A DNA stretch of 64,000 nucleotides from CAYJAD01 sp964370675. GTDB lineage: Bacteria; Desulfobacterota; Desulfovibrionia; Desulfovibrionales; Desulfovibrionaceae. The stretch is taken from contig CAYJKC010000005.1 in the NCBI GenBank assembly GCA_964370675.1, positions 1-64,000 on the forward strand, in the 5' to 3' direction. A program made the translations under genes and the position numbers. The notes beneath the pieces were generated by a model. That model saw nothing but the letters and a program-made list of their open reading frames with translations, was not told the DNA's origin and searched no databases. Positions 44,080 through 53,296 of the stretch are shown in pieces (the stretch's first letter is position 1; each line of letters starts with the position of its first letter).

Positions 44080-45540
44080 ATGTCTACACGTCGTATACTT
44101 TTCCTTGCTCCGGCTCATGCTGTCACGCGTGTCTTTCCACAGTTGCGCGATGCCGGATATGAACTTGGCATAGCCGAAAACCTCCAAGGTGCATCTGCAT
44201 TTGTGCGTAAATCAGGTCCTGGAGTTATTTTTACTCGCCCATGGTTGCCTGGATATAAAGCTGAAGACCTACTTAGCGTAGGACAAGACGATCCTGAATT
44301 TCCACCTATTATTATTGTGACAGATAAAGGTAATGCCGAAGAAGCCCAACGCTTTATGGAGCTTGGCGCTACAGACTATTGGCTTGAACCGCTTGACTTT
44401 GAAAAAATTACTACCGTAGCACGCGCTCCACAACAAGCAACTCAAGCCCCACCTTCATCTACTCTAGGAGGTAAGGCTGCAAGCTTTGCCAGTGGACCGC
44501 GCATTGTTGGTAACCACCAAGCAGTACAAAAGGTAATGGCCCTTGCACGACAAGTAGCCCCTTCTAAAGCAACGGTACTAATTAATGGTGAATCTGGCAC
44601 AGGTAAAGAACTCTTTGCTCGCGCTTTACATATGTGGAGTGACCGTAACAAGGGTCCCTTTGTTGCAGTAAACTGCGCAGCTTTACCAGAGCACCTATTA
44701 GAAAGTGAATTGTTTGGTCATGAAAAAGGTGCATTTACCGGAGCTATAGCGCGTAAACTAGGTAAGTTTGAACTTGCAAACGGTGGCACCATACTACTTG
44801 ATGAAATATCTGAAATGGATTTGGCATTACAAGCCAAATTATTGCGTGTTTTACAAGAAGGTGAGGTTGATCGTGTTGGTGGCACAGATACAGTGCGTGT
44901 TGACGTGCGAATTCTTGCCACTACCAATAGAGATTTAGAAGATTGGGTTAAAGAAGGTAAGTTTCGCCAAGATTTATTTTTCCGCTTAAATGTTATACCT
45001 TTACGCTTACCATCGCTACGCGAAAGAGGCGACGATGCCCTTACCCTCGCGAAATTTTTTATTGATTCCTACAGCAAGGATTATGCCCTTAGTAAAGCCT
45101 CTTTATCGCCCCAAGCGGTGGACTGGCTCTTAAACTACGAATTTCCAGGCAATGTGCGAGAATTACAAAATCTTATGGAGCGCGCAGTATTATTAGCTAA
45201 TGGTCGCCCCATTGAACCAGGGCACTTCTTACTTGATCCTGATGCATGGCCCATATTTGGCGATGATATAACAAATAATGATGGCGAAATATATGCTGAG
45301 AATTTGTCAAATGCCTCACCCAATGCTGTAGATGAAAATGGTCCAATAGATACTGCTAATCAAGCATTGTTTGGCGACGCAGTCATTCCTTTGCATGAAA
45401 TGGAGCGTATAATGATTTTAAAGGGTCTTGAAATAACTTCTGGCAACAGAACGCAAGCCGCAGATTTACTTGGTATATCTGTGCGTACTCTTAGAAATAA
45501 ACTTAATGAGTATAGAGCTATGGGTATTGATGTGGAGTAA
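44080..45540 (+). CDS. Sigma-54-dependent activator with degenerate receiver domain
   Basis: 486 residues. Residues 1-120 have the receiver fold, but the phospho-acceptor Asp is Arg53 (FTRPWLPG where FTDxxLPG is expected), the acidic pair is Ala10/Pro11 and the conserved Lys is Glu102; only Thr80 remains. The AAA+ domain (about 140-370) is intact, with Walker A GESGTGKE, the sigma-54 contact loop GAFTGA and DEISEMDLALQAKLLRVLQEGE. A Fis-type helix-turn-helix at the C-terminus (GNRTQAADLLGISVRTLRNKL) binds enhancers. Control is therefore probably not by phosphorylation. It has no adjacent histidine kinase. Upstream activating sites cannot be identified. Confidence 0.93.
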   Translation: MSTRRILFLAPAHAVTRVFPQLRDAGYELGIAENLQGASAFVRKSGPGVIFTRPWLPGYKAEDLLSVGQDDPEFPPIIIVTDKGNAEEAQRFMELGATDYWLEPLDFEKITTVARAPQQATQAPPSSTLGGKAASFASGPRIVGNHQAVQKVMALARQVAPSKATVLINGESGTGKELFARALHMWSDRNKGPFVAVNCAALPEHLLESELFGHEKGAFTGAIARKLGKFELANGGTILLDEISEMDLALQAKLLRVLQEGEVDRVGGTDTVRVDVRILATTNRDLEDWVKEGKFRQDLFFRLNVIPLRLPSLRERGDDALTLAKFFIDSYSKDYALSKASLSPQAVDWLLNYEFPGNVRELQNLMERAVLLANGRPIEPGHFLLDPDAWPIFGDDITNNDGEIYAENLSNASPNAVDENGPIDTANQALFGDAVIPLHEMERIMILKGLEITSGNRTQAADLLGISVRTLRNKLNEYRAMGIDVE

Positions 45541-45638
45541 GATTTTTCTTGCCATTAACTCCTTCCTTATATATCCCTCTTTTTGAGTATACTAATTTTT
45601 GAGCAATAATTTAATTACAAATCATATTTGGAGTCAAC

Positions 45639-47564
45639 ATGCTGGAATATATCCGTTCAAATTCCCAGTCCATTGGGGTTAAGTTAGCTTTTGGGTTAAT
45701 TATCTTAGTTTTTGTATTTTGGGGTGTGGGCAGTATGCAAAACTCCAATCCAACAACCATTGTTGCATCAGTTAATGACGAACCTATTACTGTGGTCGCT
45801 TTTGAGCAAGCTTACATGCAAGCAAGAGAAAATGTACGTCGCAACAATCCTGCTATTACACCTGAGCAAATGCAACAATTACAAGTACCTCAACAAGTAT
45901 TACAACAACTTATCCTCACATCACTTATACAACAAGAAGCTAAGCGCTTAAACATTATAATATCTCCTGCACAGTTACGCAGTGCTATTGAGCAAATCCC
46001 CAATTTTCATAATGATAAGGGTGTATTTGACCCAGAATTATATAAACGTATCATCACCTCACAACAGCAAAGATTAAGTGACTTTGAAAGTCTCATTAAA
46101 GACCAATTATTAGAAGGCAAATTACGCCAAGATATGACCATTACAGGTGAAGCTTTTGCAGATGAGGTCTCTGCATTTTTCCAATTTACCTATGAACAAC
46201 GTGATGTGGAGTATTTATTCATCCCCATGGAAGATTCAATTAGCGAAGTTCAAGCTCCGGCAGAAGATAGCATTAAAGCCTATTATGAGAGCAATAAACC
46301 AGCATTTAGTATTCCAGCTACAGCAAGTATTGACTATGTGATTGTTAGCCCAACTGCTATTGTGAGACCTGACAGCATTGGTGCTGAGGAAGTATCAAAA
46401 TACTATAATGAAAATAAAGACTCATTTGCCACTGAAGCCAGAGCCAATGTAAGGCATATCTTACTAACACTAGCTCAAGATGCCAGTGCAGAAGAAGTCA
46501 AAAAAGCTACTGATGAAATTAATAATATAGAGAATGAACTTAAAAGCGGTGCAGATTTTGCTGAACTAGCTAAAAAATATTCCCAAGATTCCACCACAGC
46601 AGAAAATGGCGGCAGCCTAGATTGGATTAAACCCAATGACACAGTAAAGCCATTTAATGATGCAGTTTTTAGCATGAAAAATGGTGAAACATCTGCACCC
46701 ATTCGTACTGAATATGGTCTGCACCTAATTAAAGTAGAAGAAATTGAACAGGCTAGAACTATGGAGCTAGCGGAAGTTGAGGCTGATATTCGTACAGAAC
46801 TTGCGCAAGTAAATGGTATGGGCAAATTGCGTGAAGTTCTTGATAGCCTTATTGAAGCCAACATCCTTGGGCATGACCTTAGTGCAGCTGCCAAAAAGCA
46901 TAATTTGGAGCTCAAAAACTCTGGTTTACTTCCAGCTTTTGAACTGGAAAAGCTATTAAATATCAAGCCTGAAAACTCAGCACAAATTTTTGCAACAGCA
47001 GCAGGTGTTCCTCTTGATGCAGCCATTAATGCTGAAAATAACAGCTATATTGTTGTGAGAGTTAAAGAAAAAACCGATACATCTACTCGTCCTTTTGCTG
47101 AAGTTAAGGAAGAAATATCTAAAATTTTATTGCAAAATGCTGCCATGGAAAAAGCCATGAGCAAAGCTACAGATCTTCGTAAAAGCCTTGAGACAGAAAC
47201 TCCAGCCTCAGTTGCAGAACAAATTAAACTTATTGCCGATGTACAACGTGATGGAGAGCTTGGTCCTCTAGGTCCACAAGCAGACTTAAATGCGGCCCTT
47301 TTTGAGGCAGAAGAAAATAAATGGCTTCCCGTAGTATATAGAGCAAGCATTGATGGAAAAACAGGGGCAATACTAGCACGTGTAGCGCAAATAAAAGAAT
47401 CTCAAGATGCCCAATTAAATGCCATGGAACAAATTATTGGCAACGTACTTGGCATGCAACGTAAGGAAAAAATGTTTCAGCTTTTTGTAGCAACACTTTA
47501 TGAAAAAGCTCAAATCAAAATATTAAATGAAGCATATTTAAATATGGTTGCTGCTCCACAATAA
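45639..47564 (+). CDS. ppiD: PpiD-like periplasmic peptidyl-prolyl cis-trans isomerase
   Basis: 641 residues, single-span inner-membrane chaperone facing the periplasm. A TM helix at about 14-32 (VKLAFGLIILVFVFWGVGSM) is followed by a SurA-like N-terminal chaperone domain (about 45-200) and one parvulin domain (about 265-360: ARANVRHILLT, GGSLDWIK, YGLHLIKVEE). The C-terminal chaperone lobe completes the fold. It assists outer-membrane protein folding, which suits the abundant porin at 51776. It has a GGAG ribosome site 6 nt upstream and a 26-bp gap to glmS. Confidence 0.92.
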   Translation: MLEYIRSNSQSIGVKLAFGLIILVFVFWGVGSMQNSNPTTIVASVNDEPITVVAFEQAYMQARENVRRNNPAITPEQMQQLQVPQQVLQQLILTSLIQQEAKRLNIIISPAQLRSAIEQIPNFHNDKGVFDPELYKRIITSQQQRLSDFESLIKDQLLEGKLRQDMTITGEAFADEVSAFFQFTYEQRDVEYLFIPMEDSISEVQAPAEDSIKAYYESNKPAFSIPATASIDYVIVSPTAIVRPDSIGAEEVSKYYNENKDSFATEARANVRHILLTLAQDASAEEVKKATDEINNIENELKSGADFAELAKKYSQDSTTAENGGSLDWIKPNDTVKPFNDAVFSMKNGETSAPIRTEYGLHLIKVEEIEQARTMELAEVEADIRTELAQVNGMGKLREVLDSLIEANILGHDLSAAAKKHNLELKNSGLLPAFELEKLLNIKPENSAQIFATAAGVPLDAAINAENNSYIVVRVKEKTDTSTRPFAEVKEEISKILLQNAAMEKAMSKATDLRKSLETETPASVAEQIKLIADVQRDGELGPLGPQADLNAALFEAEENKWLPVVYRASIDGKTGAILARVAQIKESQDAQLNAMEQIIGNVLGMQRKEKMFQLFVATLYEKAQIKILNEAYLNMVAAPQ

Positions 47565-47590
47565 ATATGCACGGTATTTTGGAGTTTTAA

Positions 47591-49423
47591 ATGTGTGGTA
47601 TTATAGGTTATACAGGACATCGACCTGCAGTACCTCTTGTAGTAGAAGGATTGCAACGCCTTGAGTATCGAGGTTATGATTCAGCTGGTCTAGCTTATGT
47701 TCAAGGCGGTAAAATTTCTACTATTAAAGCTGAAGGTAAGATTGCAGCCTTAGAAAACCTATTGGCAACTAAACCTCCAAGCACCAGTACCGCAGGTATG
47801 GGTCATACACGCTGGGCTACACATGGCGTTCCTGCCAAACGTAATGCTCACCCTCATAGTGCTAATAGCAAACGGATTTCCATTGTACACAATGGTATTA
47901 TTGAAAATTTTCAAGAACTGAAAGAAGACTTAACAAAAAAAGGTTATATATTTCATTCTGAAACAGACACAGAAGTTCTAGCCAATCTCATTGACGAAGG
48001 CTTAAAAGTTCATGATAATTTACTTGATGCCTTTGCCTTTGCTCTTCGTAAAGCTCATGGGGCTTATGCAGTGTGCCTTATTACCCAAGATGATCCAAAT
48101 ACCCTTTACGCAGCAAGACTTGCCGCACCATTGATACTTGGTATTGGGACAGGAGAGCATTTTATAGCTTCTGACATTCCTGCCTTTTTGCCCTATACAC
48201 GCGATGTTGTTTTTTTAGAAGATGGTGAAATCGTCACCATTACTGCTAAAAAATGGCAAGTTTTGGACCTCGAAAACTTACAGCCTATCAACAAAAAAGT
48301 TGAACATATTAAATGGGATATGCAAGGTGCTCAAAAAGATGGCTATAAGCATTTTATGCTAAAAGAGATTTTTGAGCAGCCACGCGTACTTCAAGATGGC
48401 ATGGTAGGACGTTTTCAAAATGACATTATTAACCTACCTGAGCTTAAAAATATTCCTATTCCCAAACGTTTGCATATAGTAGCTTGTGGCACATCTTATC
48501 ACTCTGGTTTGTGGTCAAGACATGTTGTTGAATCATTAGCAAAAATTCCTGTCAACGTCGAAATTGCTTCAGAATTTCGCTATAAAGACATACTCTTAAA
48601 CCCAGACGATTTAGTGCTTGTCATAAGCCAAAGTGGTGAAACTGCCGATACTTTAGCAGCTTTGCGCATAGCAAAAGAGCATGGTGCGCATGTACTTGGG
48701 CTTTGTAATGTTGTTGGTTCAAGCATAGCTAGAGAAGCCTCAGCTGTTATTTACACCCAAGCTGGACCAGAAATAAGTGTTGCTTCTACTAAAGCCATGT
48801 GTAGTCAAATGCTTTCCCTAAGCCTTATGGCTTTGTATTGGGCCAAAAGCAAGAAAAGCATAGAAAGTGACACCTGCAAAAATTACATTAAAATTTTGCA
48901 AACCTTGCCAAATATTTTAAAAGACAGCCTGCAAGATATGCGAAGCACAGCCAAGAATCTTGCTACTCGCTATGCTAAAAATAGTAGTTTTTTCTATCTT
49001 GGGCGTGGACATTGCTTTGCCCTTGCCCTTGAAGGGGCGCTTAAGCTTAAAGAATTATCCTACATACATGCAGAAGGTTATGCTGCTGGCGAAATGAAAC
49101 ATGGTCCCATAGCCCTAATTGATGAAGAATTTCCAACTTTTGCCTTAGCCCTAGATGATAGTATTTTTGCAAAGGTTAAGTCTAACATTGCAGAGGTTCA
49201 AGCAAGACGTGGCAAAGTTATTGCCTTAATTAATAACGAACGGCATATGGCAGAACTTAATGTAGACGACCATTGGCTCATACCACATGCTCTTGAAAAA
49301 GGTCCTTTTTGTGCCTTTTTAGCCTTACCAGCTTTACAACTTTTTAGCTATGAGATGGCTGAATATCTTGGCACAGACGTTGATCAACCCCGTAATCTAG
49401 CTAAAAGCGTTACCGTGGAATAA
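47591..49423 (+). CDS. glmS: Glucosamine-fructose-6-phosphate aminotransferase (isomerising)
   Basis: 610 residues, full length. Makes glucosamine 6-phosphate from fructose 6-phosphate and glutamine, the first step of UDP-GlcNAc synthesis. Catalytic Cys2 begins the class II glutaminase domain (MCGIIGYTG); two SIS domains follow (SQSGETADTL and an EVKHGPIALI-like EMKHGPIAL), ending in the conserved KSVTVE. There is no room for a glmS ribozyme in the 26-bp upstream gap. It follows ppiD and precedes hisH. Confidence 0.98.
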   Translation: MCGIIGYTGHRPAVPLVVEGLQRLEYRGYDSAGLAYVQGGKISTIKAEGKIAALENLLATKPPSTSTAGMGHTRWATHGVPAKRNAHPHSANSKRISIVHNGIIENFQELKEDLTKKGYIFHSETDTEVLANLIDEGLKVHDNLLDAFAFALRKAHGAYAVCLITQDDPNTLYAARLAAPLILGIGTGEHFIASDIPAFLPYTRDVVFLEDGEIVTITAKKWQVLDLENLQPINKKVEHIKWDMQGAQKDGYKHFMLKEIFEQPRVLQDGMVGRFQNDIINLPELKNIPIPKRLHIVACGTSYHSGLWSRHVVESLAKIPVNVEIASEFRYKDILLNPDDLVLVISQSGETADTLAALRIAKEHGAHVLGLCNVVGSSIAREASAVIYTQAGPEISVASTKAMCSQMLSLSLMALYWAKSKKSIESDTCKNYIKILQTLPNILKDSLQDMRSTAKNLATRYAKNSSFFYLGRGHCFALALEGALKLKELSYIHAEGYAAGEMKHGPIALIDEEFPTFALALDDSIFAKVKSNIAEVQARRGKVIALINNERHMAELNVDDHWLIPHALEKGPFCAFLALPALQLFSYEMAEYLGTDVDQPRNLAKSVTVE

Positions 49424-49437
49424 TTTAAAGGATAAAT

Positions 49438-50082
49438 ATGATAGCCATAGTGGACTATGAAGCTGGAAATCAAACCAGTGTACAACGTGCCCTTAAGTAT
49501 TTAAAAATTGAAAGTATTATTACTTCAGATGCAGACCAACTAAGACAAGCCCAAGGCATTATATTTCCTGGTGTTGGTGCTGCAGGTCAGGCCATGCAGC
49601 ATTTACAAAATACCGGAATGGATAAATTACTTGCTGAACTGGTAGCTCAAAAAAAACCCTTACTTGGTATCTGCCTAGGGTGCCAAATTTTATTAGACAA
49701 AAGTGCTGAAAATAATACTAAAACCCTAGGTATCATGTCCGGTTTATGCGAACAGTTTTCAAATAATCTTTGCGAAGAAGATAATACCCCCATTCGAATT
49801 CCACACATGGGATGGAATAGTTTAATTTATAAGCAAGATTGTTTGCTTTTTAAAGATGTTCCTAAAAACGCTGAATTTTATTTTGTACATAGTTACTACG
49901 TGCAACCACAAGAGCAATATATTATTGCAAACACTCTCTATGGTTTAGAATTTTGTAGCGTATATGGTCAAGATGGTCTTTGGGCTATTCAATTTCACCT
50001 TGAAAAAAGCGGTGCACCAGGCTTGAAAATTTTGCAAAACTTCACCAACTATTGCATTACACAAGGAGCAAACCATGCTTAG
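49438..50082 (+). CDS. hisH: Imidazole glycerol phosphate synthase, glutaminase subunit
   Basis: 214 residues. Supplies ammonia to HisF in histidine synthesis. The nucleophile Cys is in LLGICLGCQ, and the FVHSYY and QFHLEKSG motifs supply the His-Glu pair; the usual HPE is HLE here, with His and Glu retained. It overlaps hisF by 8 nt and follows glmS by 14 nt. No other his gene is in the window, which suggests a dispersed pathway or an alternative amidotransferase use. Confidence 0.92.
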   Translation: MIAIVDYEAGNQTSVQRALKYLKIESIITSDADQLRQAQGIIFPGVGAAGQAMQHLQNTGMDKLLAELVAQKKPLLGICLGCQILLDKSAENNTKTLGIMSGLCEQFSNNLCEEDNTPIRIPHMGWNSLIYKQDCLLFKDVPKNAEFYFVHSYYVQPQEQYIIANTLYGLEFCSVYGQDGLWAIQFHLEKSGAPGLKILQNFTNYCITQGANHA

Positions 50083-50854
50083 TAAACGCATTATACCTTG
50101 CCTTGATGTACGCAATGGTCAACTTACTAAGGGTGTACGCTTTCAGGGTAATGTTGATATAGGAGACCCCGTTGAAACTGCACGAAAATACTATGAGCAA
50201 GGTGCTGATGAAATAGTTTTTTATGATATTACTGCTTCTCACGAAAATAGGGGTATTTTTCTTGATGTGGTAAGAAATGTGGCAGCACAAATTTTTATTC
50301 CTTTTAGTGTAGGTGGTGGTATCTCTACTGTTGAGGATATGCGCGCGGTGCTTTTAGCCGGTGCTGAGAAAATTTCTATTAATTCTGCAGCTGTTACTAA
50401 TCCAACGCTCATTAGTGCAGGAGCCTCAGCCTTTGGTTCACAAGCCATAGTGGTGGGAATGGACGTAAAACAAGTTGATAAAACATCCGAAATTCCTTCT
50501 GGTTATGAAATTGTAATACATGGTGGTCGAAAGCATATGGGCATTGATGCCATAGCTTGGGCTATAAAATGTGCAGAACTTGGAGCTGGAGAATTATGTG
50601 TTAATTCCATTGACGCCGATGGAACGCGCGACGGTTATGAGTTAAATCTTACACGCTGCATTTGTGAAGCGGTTCAAATTCCTGTCATTGCATCAGGTGG
50701 TGCAGGAAGCCCGGATCATATGTATGACGCTGTTAGTACAGGCAAAGCCTCAGCAGCTCTTATTGCTTCTATTGTTCATTATGGACAATACACTATTAAA
50801 GAGTGCAAGGAACATATGGCAAAACTTGGAGCAAAAGTTCGTCTAACTTGGTAA
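50075..50854 (+). CDS. hisF: Imidazole glycerol phosphate synthase, cyclase subunit
   Basis: 259 residues, a beta/alpha barrel. Converts PRFAR and ammonia from HisH to imidazole glycerol phosphate and AICAR. The catalytic Asp of IIPCLDVRNG (Asp11) and Asp of NSIDADGTRDGY, and phosphate-binding VGGGIS and ASGGAG, are all present. The start is 8 nt inside hisH. The gene is followed after 56 nt by larE. Confidence 0.96.
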   Translation: MLSKRIIPCLDVRNGQLTKGVRFQGNVDIGDPVETARKYYEQGADEIVFYDITASHENRGIFLDVVRNVAAQIFIPFSVGGGISTVEDMRAVLLAGAEKISINSAAVTNPTLISAGASAFGSQAIVVGMDVKQVDKTSEIPSGYEIVIHGGRKHMGIDAIAWAIKCAELGAGELCVNSIDADGTRDGYELNLTRCICEAVQIPVIASGGAGSPDHMYDAVSTGKASAALIASIVHYGQYTIKECKEHMAKLGAKVRLTW

Positions 50855-50910
50855 TATCCTAAGTATCACTCAAAACTGCAAAGCTATGGTGCAACATTTG
50901 GCTCTAAACT

Positions 50911-51678
50911 ATGCACTGGCATACATTACAATCTTTTTTAAAAAATTATCCTAAACTGGCTATAGCTTTTTCTGGCGGTTTAGATAGCAGATTTTTAGCT
51001 TATGCAGCAAAGCAGTCATGCTGTGATGTAACACTACTTCATGCCTACGGTGCACACACCCCTACTCAAGAAACAGACTTTGCTAAAGCATGGGCTAAGC
51101 AACATAAACTTAAAATTCAATGTTATGAAATTGATGTTTTAAGCCTTGATGCTGTGCGTCACAACAGTAAATCGCGTTGTTATTATTGCAAAAAATATTT
51201 ATTTGAAATTTTTAAGAATGCAGCTGCATCAAAAAAGCTTAAACTTTGTGACGGCACCAATGCCGATGATTTAAAAGAATATAGACCAGGGTTAAAAGCC
51301 TTAAAAGAACATAACATTAGCTCTCCCTTGGCAAGCTGTAATTTCAATAAAGCAAGCATACGCCAAGAGGGTAAAAAATTTGGACTTGACTTCATTGAGC
51401 AACAAGCCCGCCCTTGTTTGCTCACCCGCCTAAACTATGATTTAGAAATTACACCACAATTACTCAAACAAATTTCTTCTGCCGAGCTTGCCTTAGAACA
51501 AATTGGTTTACAAGATTTTCGTTTACGCCTATGCCCTGAACCTATCTTGCAATGTAAAAATCTGAATGTAAGTGAAGATGACGTTAAGTCTGTATTAAAA
51601 AAACATGGTTTTATGGAAGTACAGATTATAATATCTCAAAATGTAAGTGGTTTCTTTGATCAACCACACACAATTTGA
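50911..51678 (+). CDS. larE: LarE, ATP-dependent sacrificial sulfur transferase
   Basis: 255 residues of the N-type ATP pyrophosphatase family. It adenylates the carboxylate of the nickel-pincer precursor and donates sulfur. The PP-loop is FSGGLDSRF (about 21-29). RCYYCKKYLF, DGTNADDLKEYRPGLKAL and ARPCLLTRLNYD are LarE-typical; the last supplies the cysteine at the sulfur-donor position, and the CxxC plus this Cys could bind a 4Fe-4S cluster as reported for some LarE. It lies 56 nt downstream of hisF without a clear ribosome site. Its partner larB is at 43130 on the other strand. Confidence 0.9.
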   Translation: MHWHTLQSFLKNYPKLAIAFSGGLDSRFLAYAAKQSCCDVTLLHAYGAHTPTQETDFAKAWAKQHKLKIQCYEIDVLSLDAVRHNSKSRCYYCKKYLFEIFKNAAASKKLKLCDGTNADDLKEYRPGLKALKEHNISSPLASCNFNKASIRQEGKKFGLDFIEQQARPCLLTRLNYDLEITPQLLKQISSAELALEQIGLQDFRLRLCPEPILQCKNLNVSEDDVKSVLKKHGFMEVQIIISQNVSGFFDQPHTI

Positions 51679-51725
51679 GATTTATTTTTAGTTCAAATAT
51701 TTTTTTAACTTAACTGATTTAAACC

Positions 51726-51757
51726 AAAAAAAGGCGCCTTATATAGACGCCTTTTTT
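51726..51757. terminator. Bidirectional rho-independent terminator
   Basis: AAAAAAAGGCG with CGCCTTTTTT around an 11-nt loop, between the convergent larE (+) and the porin gene (-). Confidence 0.9.
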
Positions 51758-51775
51758 ATTTATTTTGATTAAGAC

Positions 51776-53296
51776 TTAGAAGCTGTAGTTGAAGAAGATA
51801 CCAGCTTTGTAGCCATCACGTTTATCGTGATCACCATCATACTTATCCCATGTCTCACCGTCTACACCGTTTATGATATAGCCAAGTTGAACAATAGCAT
51901 CTAAGTTTTCATAGATTTCATAGGTTGTATCAAGGTTGAATTCAAGCATATAGTCATTGGTAGTAAGGTAGATAGTACCGTTGCCGCCAACGTTAGAGAA
52001 TGCATTACCAACATATTTAGCCATGTCTGGATCGTTAGTACCGCGCCAGTAAGCTACACGGAAGGTGTGAGATAGGTCTTCAATAAAGGACATATCTTTA
52101 ATGTGTAGACCAACACCCCAAGTACCACTGTAGCTTAACATTTGGTCATAACCATTGTTATCGCCACCGGTCCAATAGGAGTAACCTAGCTCGTTACCGT
52201 CACCCATGAAGGATGTGAAGTTACCTACGGCGCTGAAGTATGGCATCATTTCAGAACCATTGTCGATATCGCCGTCATCACCACTACCGTACCAACCAAA
52301 TAGACCAGGAGTACCCCAATCCATCTTATATTCAACTAAAGCTTTTGCTAACCAACCACGACGGTCAAGAGAAATATCTGTTGTATGGAGATGACCACCA
52401 TTAGCAAAAGTTACGTCTTTAGCATCACCTAAACCGGTGATAGAACCGTAGTTAAGGTCAAGCTCAATGTTCCAGCCACCGCCGAAAGTAAAGCCCATAG
52501 GTAGACCGAAGAAAAGAGCAGTAGCATAACCGGAATCTTCAACAGCATCATATACTGCATCACCTAGACCAACACCATTAGCAAAAGTAGCACCCTTACC
52601 TACGAAGGAAGGAACGATACCAGCTGTAGCATAGCCTGCAGAAGCACCACCAACAGATAGGGGAACATTTCTACCAATCATGCCACCAAGAGCCCAAGGA
52701 GTAATCTTCCAGCCATCACCCTTTAGAGGTACAAAAACTGTGAAAAGGTCAAGATTGTCAAGGTAGTTAGATGGGTTATCATCATCTTCACTTACCCAGT
52801 TATCGTTGTATGGACGAGCCCAAGCAAAACCAATGCTAGCCATGTCATTAATTCTGTAAGAAGCAACAACGCCTGCTACCATATCATCTAATATAGCTGA
52901 ACCACCAGCTACGTTTGGCATGGTAAGAGGTTGGATACCCATGCGGATGCTAAGTTCGGTATTAGGCACATACCAATCAATATATGCATTGCGAAGCTCA
53001 ACAATTCTACCGTCAGCACCAAGAGCACCACCGCTACCAACGTTACCCCAAGTGGTATCACCCATTTCAAAGCTTACAGTACCTGACAAGGTTTCAGAAG
53101 CAACGGCATCTATTTGCAAACGAATACGCTGCATAGCGGCAAAGGTATCACTACCGTTATGACCTTGATAATAGGTATCAAGCATACCAAAACCCATAAC
53201 CCACTGGCCTTTAGCCTTAAAATCGATGGCTGATGCACCAGTAGCTACGCCAAGCAACATACCTGCTGTTAGACACAACGTAACAATCTTTTTCAT
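51776..53296 (-). CDS. Outer-membrane homotrimeric porin, Desulfovibrio type
   Basis: 506 residues. Signal peptide MKKIVTLCLTAGMLLGVATGASA with cleavage after about residue 23; mature protein begins IDFKAKGQWVMGF. Alternating beta-strands continue to a C-terminal Phe (AGIFFNYSF), the signal for BAM-dependent assembly. Gly/Asp-rich loops (GDDGDIDNGSEM) face outside. The family is abundant in Desulfovibrio outer membranes and allows diffusion of small solutes. A GGAAGGA ribosome site is 8 nt upstream. The gene stands alone; a terminator lies downstream. Confidence 0.92.
   Translation of the reverse strand: MKKIVTLCLTAGMLLGVATGASAIDFKAKGQWVMGFGMLDTYYQGHNGSDTFAAMQRIRLQIDAVASETLSGTVSFEMGDTTWGNVGSGGALGADGRIVELRNAYIDWYVPNTELSIRMGIQPLTMPNVAGGSAILDDMVAGVVASYRINDMASIGFAWARPYNDNWVSEDDDNPSNYLDNLDLFTVFVPLKGDGWKITPWALGGMIGRNVPLSVGGASAGYATAGIVPSFVGKGATFANGVGLGDAVYDAVEDSGYATALFFGLPMGFTFGGGWNIELDLNYGSITGLGDAKDVTFANGGHLHTTDISLDRRGWLAKALVEYKMDWGTPGLFGWYGSGDDGDIDNGSEMMPYFSAVGNFTSFMGDGNELGYSYWTGGDNNGYDQMLSYSGTWGVGLHIKDMSFIEDLSHTFRVAYWRGTNDPDMAKYVGNAFSNVGGNGTIYLTTNDYMLEFNLDTTYEIYENLDAIVQLGYIINGVDGETWDKYDGDHDKRDGYKAGIFFNYSF

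Noticed and set aside
47565..47590. glmS ribozyme
   Set aside because: The 26-bp gap after ppiD cannot hold it.
49438..51678. HisH/HisF plus a PP-loop enzyme as an LPS or flagellin sugar amidination set (WbpG/PseA type)
   Set aside because: The PP-loop protein is 255 residues with LarE motifs, not the longer PseA type, and HisH/HisF keep canonical catalytic residues.
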